From the NCBI RefSeq assembly GCF_022815645.1, contig NZ_JALGRO010000010.1, forward strand, positions 1 to 64,000: a DNA stretch of 64,000 nucleotides, read 5' to 3'. The notes under the pieces were generated by a model. It was given only the letters and a program-made list of their open reading frames with translations, ran no database searches and was not told the DNA's origin. Shown piece after piece: positions 57,726-64,000 of this stretch. The position numbers were made by a program, and so were the translations under genes. The stretch is from Curtobacterium sp. VKM Ac-2922. Its GTDB lineage: Bacteria; Actinomycetota; Actinomycetes; Actinomycetales; Microbacteriaceae. How positions within the stretch are numbered: the stretch's first letter is position 1; each line of letters opens with the position of its first letter.

Positions 57726-58355
57726 ATGGAGACCCGCGACCAGGACGACGTCGAACACGACGACGTCGAACCGGCACCGCCGAGCTGGGTGCTGCGGACG
57801 CCGACCCGGCAGCACGAGGTGTGGACGGTGCCGCTGTTCACCGTCGCCCTCGCCGTTGCGGTCGTCATCGTGGGTGTCGTGGTCGGCAGTGCGTTCGGAG
57901 CCATCGTCGCCATCGTGACCGGGGGGCCCGTGGCGGTCGGCGCGGTCGTGCTGGCCGTGGCCGGGCGACGGGCGTTCGTCGAGCAGTCCCGCGCGGCGTC
58001 GTGGCGCTTCCACCAGGTCGGCGTCCTGATGGCCTTCGGCACGGGGACGCTCGTCGCGCTCGCGGCTCTGACCGTCGGGACGCTCCTCGGGATCTTCCCG
58101 GGTGTGCTCGGCGTGAGCATCGTGGCGTTCTCGAACGCCCGGTCCGTCCCGCGCTTCGACCGGCTCGTCGCCGCTGTGACGGCCCTGGTCCTGGCGTTCG
58201 GCGCGGCGGTGCTGGTCGTGCTCGGGCTGACGCTCCAGACGATCACTGCTGATCGGTCCGCCGTGTGGGTGGGCGCCGGATGGTTCGTGGCCGTCATCGC
58301 CGCGGTCGTGGCGGTCGTGCAGTTCCGCGCTGCAGCCCGGGCACCGCGCGACTGA
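57726..58355 (+). CDS. Predicted multi-pass membrane protein
   Basis: This 209-residue protein has an acidic N-terminus (METRDQDDVEHDDVE) and about six hydrophobic helices in three pairs. No catalytic residues recognised. The ATG at 57726 is the first in frame that precedes protein-like sequence; no SD is obvious. The gene ends before a 61-bp tandem repeat array. Function unknown. Confidence 0.7.
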   Translation: METRDQDDVEHDDVEPAPPSWVLRTPTRQHEVWTVPLFTVALAVAVVIVGVVVGSAFGAIVAIVTGGPVAVGAVVLAVAGRRAFVEQSRAASWRFHQVGVLMAFGTGTLVALAALTVGTLLGIFPGVLGVSIVAFSNARSVPRFDRLVAAVTALVLAFGAAVLVVLGLTLQTITADRSAVWVGAGWFVAVIAAVVAVVQFRAAARAPRD

Positions 58356-58390
58356 CCATCTGCGAGTCCGGGTTCGGCCTCGGCCGCCGC

Positions 58391-58553
58391 CCGCGCGACA
58401 TCCACGGTGTCGTACGACATCGGCGCTGTCGTTCCGGTGGCGGCCCGCGGCCCGCGCGACATCCACGGTGTCGTACGACATCGGCGCTGTCGTTCCGGTG
58501 GCGGCCCGCGGCCCGCGCGACATCCACGGTGTCGTACGACATCGATCCTGTCG
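58391..58553. repeat. 61-bp tandem repeat array with embedded palindrome
   Basis: A 61-bp unit is repeated about 2.7 times, with starts at 58391, 58452 and 58513; the first two copies are identical. Each contains the perfect palindrome TGTCGTACGACA (58408-58419, 58469-58480, 58530-58541). A short (ACCAGC)n run follows at about 58555-58581. It fills the gap between two convergent genes (58356-58592). Confidence 0.85.
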
Positions 58554-58592
58554 CACCAGCACCAGCACCAGCACCAGCACCCCGCCGGCGCG

Positions 58593-59378
58593 TCAGCCCC
58601 GACCAGCGCCGAACCGCGTCGTCACACCGGGCGAGTACAGCACCGAGTCCGGCGCGAGCGTCGTCAGCGCGAAGGGCAGCCCCGCCGCACGGACCAGGTC
58701 GTCCCGCAGCGACACCACCGAGGCCCGGTGCAGCTCCCACGACGCGTGCTCGTTCGGCCAGAACTGCGTGCGCCCGGCGCGGTGCACGTGCATGCCCCAC
58801 CGCGCCGTCAGGAACGTCTCGAGCGCCGTCGGCTCCGCGACCTGCGGCTCGACCCGTACGTCGAACGTCGAGCGCACGTGGGTGCCGTGCCGCCGCATCG
58901 CGTAGCCGACGCGTCCGTCGCGCTTGCGGGTCTCGGCGTCCGCCCACCAGTACGGCAGGCCGGTGGCCACGCGTGCGCCGAGCGTGGGCAGGAACTTCCC
59001 CGCGTCGAGCGACAGGAACGCGACACCCCGCCGGCCCTGGTCGTCCCGCGTGTAGACGCGCACGTTCACCTCGACGAAGTCCCCGATGCTGCCGGTGCGC
59101 CCGAGCCGACCGAGCGGCGGGAACCGAGTGTCGGTGAAGTGGAAGCCGATCAGCCCGACCCACGTGGTGACACCGTCGTCGCTGCCGTCGAGTGCCATGG
59201 TGTCCGGACGGGTGCCGGCCGGCAGCAGCGGCGCCACGGCCGACACGTCGACCCGCCAGTGCACGAACACCACGTCGAGCCAGTCCTGCGAGATCCACGG
59301 ACGGCCGGTCAGGGCCGGCGCGGCCGACGACACGGCCTGGAGGCCCGACCCGCCTCCGTCGATCCGGCCGGCGGTCAC
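58593..59378 (-). CDS. DUF2071 (YqjF-like) family protein
   Basis: This 261-residue protein has [37 protein letters not shown] and SFPPLGR-like text ([11 protein letters not shown]), the DUF2071/YqjF pattern also described as an acetoacetate-decarboxylase-like fold. Function unknown. It starts at a GTG that overlaps the nitroreductase stop (GTGA), so the two are cotranslated. The repeat array and the end of the membrane-protein gene lie downstream. Confidence 0.83.
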   Translation of the reverse strand: MTAGRIDGGGSGLQAVSSAAPALTGRPWISQDWLDVVFVHWRVDVSAVAPLLPAGTRPDTMALDGSDDGVTTWVGLIGFHFTDTRFPPLGRLGRTGSIGDFVEVNVRVYTRDDQGRRGVAFLSLDAGKFLPTLGARVATGLPYWWADAETRKRDGRVGYAMRRHGTHVRSTFDVRVEPQVAEPTALETFLTARWGMHVHRAGRTQFWPNEHASWELHRASVVSLRDDLVRAAGLPFALTTLAPDSVLYSPGVTTRFGAGRG

Positions 59379-60205
59379 GAGTCACTCCGTTCGTCGATGT
59401 GCCCGGCGACCGGCGCGTCGTCCCATCCCTGCTGCGGGGTGTCGCAGGTCCCGCGGAAGACGTACTGCGACGGCCGTTTCCGTTCGCTCGACGTCCAGTC
59501 GATCGCGGGTCGCCGACGCTCTGGTGGCAGGTAGCCGATCCGGTACACGGCCATCAGCTCGAGCTCGGGCGGGACCCGCAGCAGGCCCTCGATCTCGGCC
59601 CACGCACCCGGGGTCTCCATCGGGAAGGACACGAACTGGATGCCGAGTCCGAGCTCCGTCGTCGCGAGCCAGACGTTCTCCATCGCCGCGCCCATGCTGA
59701 ACACCGAGTAGAAGCCCGACAACTCCTCTGCCCGGTACTCGTGACGGTCGAGCATCACGCCCAGCAGCAACGGCGACCCGGCGACCAGCTTCCGGTTCTC
59801 CTCGCCCAGGGTCTGCGGCACGCGCAGGGCGTTCATCAGGGTCTGCCCGCGCTTGGTGAACACCTGCTTGGTGAACGGCTTGAGCGGCCCGGGGAGCTTG
59901 TCGAACAGCATGCCGTCGCGTCGCTCGTCCATCTCGGCCTGACTGAACCGGAAGTACGGCTTGTAGCGCTGGAAGAACGTGCCCTCGGCCATCGTGCGGG
60001 TCATCGAGCGGCCGCTGATCTCGGCGACGCGCTCGATGGTCGGGCGCTCCTCGACCAGGACGAACCGCCACGGCTGGCTGTTGAGCTGTGACGGTGCCCG
60101 CCCGGCCAACTCGACCAGCAGCCGCTGGTGCTCCTGGGAGACGGGGTCGGGCAGGAACGGCCCGTTCGTCGTGCGCCGTCGCCGGATGGCCTCGAAGAGC
60201 TCCAC
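59375..60205 (-). CDS. Nitroreductase family protein
   Basis: This 276-residue FMN enzyme has [18 protein letters not shown] (FMN-binding Arg cluster), [17 protein letters not shown] (the SxxNxQPW motif) and [19 protein letters not shown], all nitroreductase signatures. A C-terminal extension with [19 protein letters not shown] is longer than average. The GTG at 60205 has GAAGGA upstream. It is coupled to the DUF2071 gene. Probably a NAD(P)H-dependent reductase of quinones or nitro-compounds. Confidence 0.86.
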   Translation of the reverse strand: MELFEAIRRRRTTNGPFLPDPVSQEHQRLLVELAGRAPSQLNSQPWRFVLVEERPTIERVAEISGRSMTRTMAEGTFFQRYKPYFRFSQAEMDERRDGMLFDKLPGPLKPFTKQVFTKRGQTLMNALRVPQTLGEENRKLVAGSPLLLGVMLDRHEYRAEELSGFYSVFSMGAAMENVWLATTELGLGIQFVSFPMETPGAWAEIEGLLRVPPELELMAVYRIGYLPPERRRPAIDWTSSERKRPSQYVFRGTCDTPQQGWDDAPVAGHIDERSDS

Positions 60206-60225
60206 GTGCGTTCCTTCCTGTCCGG

Positions 60226-60597
60226 TCAACGCCGCGCGAGCAGCGCCCCCAGGTAGGACGGCGCGGCGGCGATCGCAACGCTCCAGTGTGCTCTCGACCG
60301 GGGGTTCGTGCGCGGCGCGACGGCCAGCGGGACCAGAGCGGGGAGCAGGAACAGCGCCGAGCGCGAGTGTGTCCACAGCGGGGTCGTCGCGGCGGCACCC
60401 GTCAGGGTCGCCGTCACGACGAACAGGCCGTGGTGCACGACTCGGAGCTTCTTCGTCCGGATGAGCCGGACGGCCACGGCGGTGCCCCACAGGCAGTTCG
60501 CGACGTACGCAGCGGTCGCGGCGGTGACCAGTCGGCGGGCGTGACGCGATCCTGTGGGAGCCGAGCCGGGCCTCCTGGACGACACGATCCGAGCCAT
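60226..60597 (-). CDS. Small membrane protein of unknown function
   Basis: This 123-residue protein has a basic N-terminus and three hydrophobic segments ([47 protein letters not shown]). It starts at an ATG 7 nt after a TAGCGT box (60605-60610). Downstream is the nitroreductase gene after 20 bp, so the three genes may form one transcript. No motif recognised. Confidence 0.68.
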   Translation of the reverse strand: MARIVSSRRPGSAPTGSRHARRLVTAATAAYVANCLWGTAVAVRLIRTKKLRVVHHGLFVVTATLTGAAATTPLWTHSRSALFLLPALVPLAVAPRTNPRSRAHWSVAIAAAPSYLGALLARR

Positions 60598-60604
60598 GGA
60601 GCGG

Positions 60605-60610
60605 ACGCTA
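60605..60610 (-). promoter_or_regulatory. -10 box of a probable leaderless mRNA
   Basis: The minus-strand TAGCGT ends 7 nt before the ATG at 60597. It directly abuts the duplicated 46-bp segment. Confidence 0.5.
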
Positions 60611-60611
60611 C

Positions 60612-60737
60612 GCGGTCTCGCGGGAGACCAGGCGGGACAGCACGACGGCGCTGCGGGCGATGACGGGCACAGCGTCGACCTGGGGCATCAGGCGGTCTCG
60701 CGGGAGACCAGGCGGGACAGCACGACGGCGCTGCGGG
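60612..60737. repeat. 46-bp perfect direct repeat, duplicated 3' end of the Lrp gene
   Basis: Bases 60612-60657 are identical to 60692-60737, offset by exactly 80 bp. The second copy encodes the last 15 residues of the Lrp regulator (RSAVVLSRLVSRETA). The first copy lies past the stop codon and is non-coding. Confidence 0.9.
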
Positions 60738-61125
60738 TGTGGTCCACCTGGGGGGCCAACCGGACGCGGTCGAGCGCCTCTTCGAGTGCGGGCAGATCAC
60801 GCGACCGCATGTGCACGACCGCGTCGGCGCTGCCGGTCACGGTGCCGGCATCCACCACCTCGGGCACGGAGTCCAGCAGCGCACGCAGTTCGTCGGGGGA
60901 GACGGTGCCGCGGCAGTACAGCTCGACCCAGGCCTCGGTGCCCCGGTCCTCGACCGCGGGGTCGACCTTGATCGTGAACCCGCGGATCACCCCGTCGGCG
61001 ACCAGGCGGTCCACCCGGCGCTTGACGGCCGACGCCGAGAGCCCGACGACCGCCCCGATGTCGCCGTAGCCGGCGCGGGCGTTGTCCCGGAGTCGATCCA
61101 GGATGCGGTGGTCGAGCGAATCCAT
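60688..61125 (-). CDS. Lrp/AsnC family transcriptional regulator
   Basis: This 145-residue regulator has an HTH (RILDRLRDNARAGYGDIGAVVGLSASAVKRRVDRL, about residues 6-40) followed by the RAM/AsnC ligand domain (VVDAGTVTGSADAVVHMR). The ATG at 61125 lies 8 nt after a TAGGAT box. It is divergent from ddaH-rocD, so it is the likely regulator of that arginine/ornithine pathway, with an amino acid as effector. Its 3' end is partly duplicated downstream. Confidence 0.87.
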   Translation of the reverse strand: MDSLDHRILDRLRDNARAGYGDIGAVVGLSASAVKRRVDRLVADGVIRGFTIKVDPAVEDRGTEAWVELYCRGTVSPDELRALLDSVPEVVDAGTVTGSADAVVHMRSRDLPALEEALDRVRLAPQVDHTRSAVVLSRLVSRETA

Positions 61126-61133
61126 CGTTGAGG

Positions 61134-61139
61134 ATCCTA
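61134..61139 (-). promoter_or_regulatory. -10 box of a probable leaderless Lrp mRNA
   Basis: The minus-strand TAGGAT ends 8 nt before the ATG at 61125. Confidence 0.5.
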
Positions 61140-61218
61140 CGCGGAGTTCTTGCGAGGTCGCCGTGCTGGACGCACGAAACGTGCGCGCGTTCGCAGCCTG
61201 TGTGGGCTCGAGTCTCCC

Positions 61219-61345
61219 TAGACTGAACCCAGGCGTCGACCTGGTCCGCCTTGGAACACGGTGAGTGAGCCTGCATCTCACCGAGCTCTTCCTCGAGTGG
61301 TGGTTCCTGGCAGGCTCGGGCCCGAAGTTCCCCAGGAGGACTCCA
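61219..61345 (+). promoter_or_regulatory. ddaH promoter and structured leader
   Basis: TAGACT (61219-61224) is a good -10 box, so the mRNA should start near 61231 and carry a leader of about 115 nt. The leader can fold with an 8-bp stem (61267-61274 with 61310-61317) and nested pairings inside. AGGAGGA at 61334-61340 then serves the GTG at 61346. The leader is also open in frame with ddaH from a GTG at 61265. Confidence 0.5.
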
Positions 61346-62236
61346 GTGTCGAATCCCACAACCGAGACCGTGTCGGTCCCCGCCCGTACCGCGACCAAGC
61401 GCACCATCCTCATGTGCAAGCCGGACTTCTACACGGTGAGCTACCGGATCAACCCGTGGATGCACCCCGAGCAGCCCACGGACACGTCCAAGGCGGTGCA
61501 GCAGTGGCAATCGCTCGTCGACGTCTACGAGCAGCTCGGCTTCGACATCGCGTACATCGACCCGATCGACGGCCTGCCGGACATGGTCTACGCGGCGAAC
61601 GGCGGCTTCGTGCTCGACGGTGTCGCGTACGGCGCCAAGTTCCAGTACCCCGAGCGCCAGCCCGAGGGCCCCGCGTACATGGACTGGTTCCGCAGCGCCG
61701 GCCTGACCGTCGCCGAGCCGCGTGAGACGAACGAGGGCGAAGGCGACTTCCTGCTCATCGGCAACACGATCTACGCGGGGACCGGCTTCCGATCGGACAG
61801 CACCTCGCACGAAGAGCTCGCCGAGGTCTACGGACGCGAGGTCGTCACCCTCAAGCTCATCAACCCGAGCTTCTACCACCTGGACACCGCGATCGCCGTG
61901 CTCGACCCGGAGCCGTCCGCGGACGGGACCAGCAACATCGCGTACCTCGAGAGCGCGTTCGACGAGCCGTCGCTGGCGATCCTGCGCGAACGCTTCCCCG
62001 ACGCGATCATCGCCACCGAGGAAGACGCCGCGATCCTCGGCCTGAACTCGTACTCCGACGGGTACAACGTCGTGATCGCCGCACGCGCCACCACCTTCGC
62101 CGACCAGCTGCGTGAGAAGGGCTACAACCCGATCGGCGTCGACCTGTCCGAGCTGCTGCTCGGCGGCGGCGGCGTGAAGTGCTGCACGCTCGACCTGCAC
62201 CCGGTCGGCACCGGCACCTCTGTGGCGCGGTCCTGA
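61346..62236 (+). CDS. ddaH: Dimethylarginine dimethylaminohydrolase / amidinotransferase family
   Basis: This 296-residue guanidine-group-modifying enzyme hydrolyses methylarginine or arginine-type substrates to citrulline. It has ILMCKPDFYTVSYRINPWM, AANGGFVLDG (Asn/Gly loop), GEGDFLLIG (substrate Asp/Glu), FYHLDTAIAVLD (catalytic His) and GGGVKCCTLDLH (catalytic Cys). The GTG at 61346 follows AGGAGGA. It is translationally coupled to rocD (TGATG). Arginine deiminase-like activity cannot be separated from DDAH by sequence alone. Confidence 0.87.
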   Translation: MSNPTTETVSVPARTATKRTILMCKPDFYTVSYRINPWMHPEQPTDTSKAVQQWQSLVDVYEQLGFDIAYIDPIDGLPDMVYAANGGFVLDGVAYGAKFQYPERQPEGPAYMDWFRSAGLTVAEPRETNEGEGDFLLIGNTIYAGTGFRSDSTSHEELAEVYGREVVTLKLINPSFYHLDTAIAVLDPEPSADGTSNIAYLESAFDEPSLAILRERFPDAIIATEEDAAILGLNSYSDGYNVVIAARATTFADQLREKGYNPIGVDLSELLLGGGGVKCCTLDLHPVGTGTSVARS

Positions 62237-63471
62237 TGCGCACCACGGACGTCACCGCGACGGGTCCGGCGACCGCGGCGGCGCTCGCCGTCGAGGACCG
62301 CTCCCTCGCCCACAACTACAGCCCACTGCCCGTCGTCATCGCATCCGGCTCGGGTGCGACCGTCACCGACGTCGACGGCAAGCAGTACCTCGACGGGCTC
62401 GCGGCGTACTCGGCCGTGAACTTCGGCCACGGCAACCCCCGGCTGCTCGATGCCGCGCGGGCGCAGCTCGACCGCGTCACCCTGACCAGCCGTGCGTTCG
62501 TCAGCGACCGGCTCGGCCCGTTCGCGGCGGCGCTCGCCGAGCTCACCGGCACCGACATGGTCCTGCCGATGAACACCGGTGCCGAGGCCGTCGAGTCCGC
62601 CATCAAGGTCGCCCGTGCCTGGGGCTACCGGGTCAAGGGCGTGCCCGCCGACCGCGCCACGATCATCGTCGCGAGCGGCAACTTCCACGGCCGCACCACG
62701 ACGATCATCTCGTTCTCGGACGACCCCGACGCCCGCAACGACTTCGGCCCGTACACGCCGGGGTTCCGCACGGTGCCGTACGGCGACGCGTCGGCGCTGC
62801 GCGAGGCGATGGACGACACGGTCGTGGCCGTGCTGCTCGAGCCGATCCAGGGCGAGGGTGGCGTGGTCATCCCACCGGCCGACTACCTGCCGGCCGTGCG
62901 TGCGGTCTGCGACGAGTTCGGCGCGCTGTTCATCGCCGACGAGATCCAGTCCGGCCTGGGTCGGACCGGGCACACCCTCGCGGTGTCGCGCGTCGGCGTG
63001 CGCCCCGACCTGATCACGCTCGGCAAGGCCCTGGGCGGCGGCATCGTCCCGGTGTCCGCGGTTGTCGGTTCGCGCGAGGTCCTGGGCGTCCTGCGTCCGG
63101 GCGAGCACGGGTCGACGTTCGGCGGCAATCCGCTGGCCGCTGCCGTCGGCTCCGAGGTCGTCGCGATGCTGGCCGAGGGCACGTTCCAGCAGCGCGCCCT
63201 CGACGGCGAACCGCTGCTGCGCGGGCTGCTCGACGACCTGGTCGGACGCGGTGTCGTGACGCACCGGGTCGCCGGACTGTGGGCGGGCATCGACATCGAC
63301 CCCGCGATCGGGACCGGCAAGGAGATCGCCAAGGCCATGGCCGCACGCGGGGTCCTGGTCAAGGACACCCACGGGTCGACGATCCGCTTCGCGCCGCCGC
63401 TCGTCGTCACCGACGAGCAGATCGCGGACGCGATCGGGGCCCTGCGCGCCGTCCTGCACGACCGCAGCTGA
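62236..63471 (+). CDS. rocD: Ornithine--oxo-acid transaminase (RocD)
   Basis: This PLP enzyme moves the delta-amino group of ornithine to 2-oxoglutarate, giving glutamate semialdehyde. The 411-residue protein has VTDVDGKQYLDGLAAYSAVNFGHGNPR, MNTGAEAVESAIKVAR, FIADEIQSGLGRTG and the PLP lysine in LITLGKALGGGIVPVSA (about residue 262). The ATG at 62236 shares a base with the ddaH stop. With DDAH and an Lrp regulator it forms an arginine/ornithine use unit that yields P5C/glutamate semialdehyde. Confidence 0.93.
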   Translation: MRTTDVTATGPATAAALAVEDRSLAHNYSPLPVVIASGSGATVTDVDGKQYLDGLAAYSAVNFGHGNPRLLDAARAQLDRVTLTSRAFVSDRLGPFAAALAELTGTDMVLPMNTGAEAVESAIKVARAWGYRVKGVPADRATIIVASGNFHGRTTTIISFSDDPDARNDFGPYTPGFRTVPYGDASALREAMDDTVVAVLLEPIQGEGGVVIPPADYLPAVRAVCDEFGALFIADEIQSGLGRTGHTLAVSRVGVRPDLITLGKALGGGIVPVSAVVGSREVLGVLRPGEHGSTFGGNPLAAAVGSEVVAMLAEGTFQQRALDGEPLLRGLLDDLVGRGVVTHRVAGLWAGIDIDPAIGTGKEIAKAMAARGVLVKDTHGSTIRFAPPLVVTDEQIADAIGALRAVLHDRS

Positions 63472-63550
63472 CGCGGCGGACCCGCACCGGGCCTCCCGTC
63501 CGCGCTCGTCCGCGCCCCGTCCGCGCCCCGTCCGCGCCGTGCGGGACCCC

Positions 63551-63611
63551 GTCGAGGGAGCAGCAATCGTCGAGTCGGCCCGAACCACCCGACGATTCCT
63601 GGTCCCTCGAC
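63551..63611. terminator. Nested palindrome between rocD and the epimerase gene
   Basis: Outer arms GTCGAGGGA/TCCCTCGAC (63551-63559, 63603-63611) and inner arms of ATCGTCGnG/CnCGACGAT type (63566-63574, 63588-63596) lie between two convergent genes. It is probably a bidirectional terminator. A GCCTCCCGTCC word (63491-63501) is just upstream. Confidence 0.6.
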
Positions 63612-63624
63612 GGACGCGCGGCAG

Positions 63625-64000
63625 CTAGACCGCCCAGCGTTCGGCGAGCTGGTCCATCAGGGCGTCGAGCCGCTCGTCGACGACCTGCTCGTCGGGGTGC
63701 GCCTCGTACCACGCGATGACCTCGCGCACACCCTGCCGGTACGGCGTGCGGGGCTGGTACCAGGGCACGAGCGAGCGGATCTTGCTGTTGTCGAACACCG
63801 AGCTGTTCGCCTTGTCGCCGAGCAGCGCCGCGCCCCACTCCGCGTCCACGGCGGCGATCGCGTCCGCCGGCACGTGCACGATGCGCAGGTCGTCCACGCC
63901 GGCCGCCGCCGCGATCTCCGCGGCGATCTGGTTCCACGTCGGGGCCTCGTCGCTCGTGATCGTGAAGGCCTCGCCGATCGCCGACGCGTTGTCGAGCAGC
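63625..64000 (-). CDS. NAD-dependent epimerase/dehydratase family protein (C-terminal part)
   Basis: The frame runs off the window edge, so only the last 124 codons are seen. The text AIGEAFTITSDEAPTWNQIAAEIAAAAG, then VHVPADAIAAVDAEWG, SVFDNSKIRSLVPWYQPRTPYRQGVREVIAWYEAHP, is typical of the C-terminal substrate part of extended SDR sugar epimerases or dehydratases. The NAD-binding half would lie beyond 64000. Partial gene; specific activity unknown. Confidence 0.78.
   Translation of the reverse strand, partial: LLDNASAIGEAFTITSDEAPTWNQIAAEIAAAAGVDDLRIVHVPADAIAAVDAEWGAALLGDKANSSVFDNSKIRSLVPWYQPRTPYRQGVREVIAWYEAHPDEQVVDERLDALMDQLAERWAV

Noticed and set aside
57070-57777. Possible minus-strand gene over the small-RNA region
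   Set aside because: The text is Arg/Pro/Ala-rich without domain, and it would run through the hairpins and a real membrane-protein gene in another frame.
58391-58553. CRISPR-like array
   Set aside because: Units are contiguous 61-bp repeats without unique spacers, and no cas genes are present.
58555-58581. (ACCAGC)n microsatellite
   Set aside because: About 4.5 units of simple sequence; likely polymerase slippage, with no link to a gene.
61265-61345. 27-residue N-terminal extension of DdaH from a GTG at 61265
   Set aside because: The strong AGGAGGA before the GTG at 61346 and the start of family-like sequence there make the shorter form more likely; the leader is reported as a finding instead.

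Overview
This window is GC-rich (about 70%) actinobacterial chromosome. It most resembles a Microbacteriaceae member of the Curtobacterium/Clavibacter type. The pointers are high-GC codon use with many GTG starts, NucS, and a coproporphyrin-dependent heme cluster (hemA/E/Y/Q/H/C/D/B/L). A recurring promoter design also fits: a TAnnnT -10 box ending 6-8 nt before the start codon, so many mRNAs are probably leaderless. No tRNA, rRNA, CRISPR array, insertion sequence or intact prophage was seen. No gene-free stretch exceeds 300 bases.

Layout. 1-4.4 kb: a secreted protein, then an oxidoreductase/isomerase pair divergent from an MFS sugar-type transporter, with two look-alike 23-bp palindromic operators between them. 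4.5-12.1 kb: esterase and TetR regulator in an abnormal overlap; a zinc-limitation pair (secreted beta-propeller-like protein and COG0523 GTPase) around a Zur-type box; and small metabolic enzymes. 12.2-13.7 kb: an AlbA_2/RecG-like regulator with lower GC. 13.7-24.9 kb: two MFS carriers, HAD phosphatase, NucS, a LacI regulator with a likely operator, MATE exporter, uracil/xanthine permease, M13 peptidase, and a serine-hydrolase homologue that has lost its catalytic motifs. 25.0-29.3 kb: a minus-strand Asp23/AmaP/CsbD envelope-stress cluster. 29.4-32.1 kb: an AraC regulator with an extra helix-turn-helix unit, a DUF4232 lipoprotein, a small SDIPGE-repeat protein and a NUDIX enzyme.

32.2-43.3 kb is the heme locus. 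hemA is divergent from hemE-hemY; three small envelope-type genes follow, then hemQ-hemH-hemC-hemD-hemB-hemL with 4-bp overlaps. hemD has no recognisable start codon and lies in frame behind the amber stop of hemC. 43.4-50.7 kb: a mannosyltransferase, a GntR / double-GntR / orphan ABC-ATPase operon, a quinone oxidoreductase, 6-phosphofructokinase and an AlkA-like glycosylase. 50.8-56.8 kb: a Tat-exported M23 peptidase whose C-terminal domain recurs as a 59-residue stand-alone protein, a MarR regulator, and a PutA-type protein whose aldehyde dehydrogenase half lacks its catalytic Cys, Glu and Asn. 56.9-64 kb: a probable C-rich-loop small RNA (6C-like), several small membrane or unknown genes, tandem repeats, and an Lrp regulator divergent from ddaH-rocD (arginine/ornithine use). 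The window ends inside an epimerase gene.

The most unusual items are the start-less hemD, the apparently dead P5C dehydrogenase domain, the twin-hairpin RNA with identical loops, the shared M23/59-residue domain and the dispersed 65-bp palindromes.
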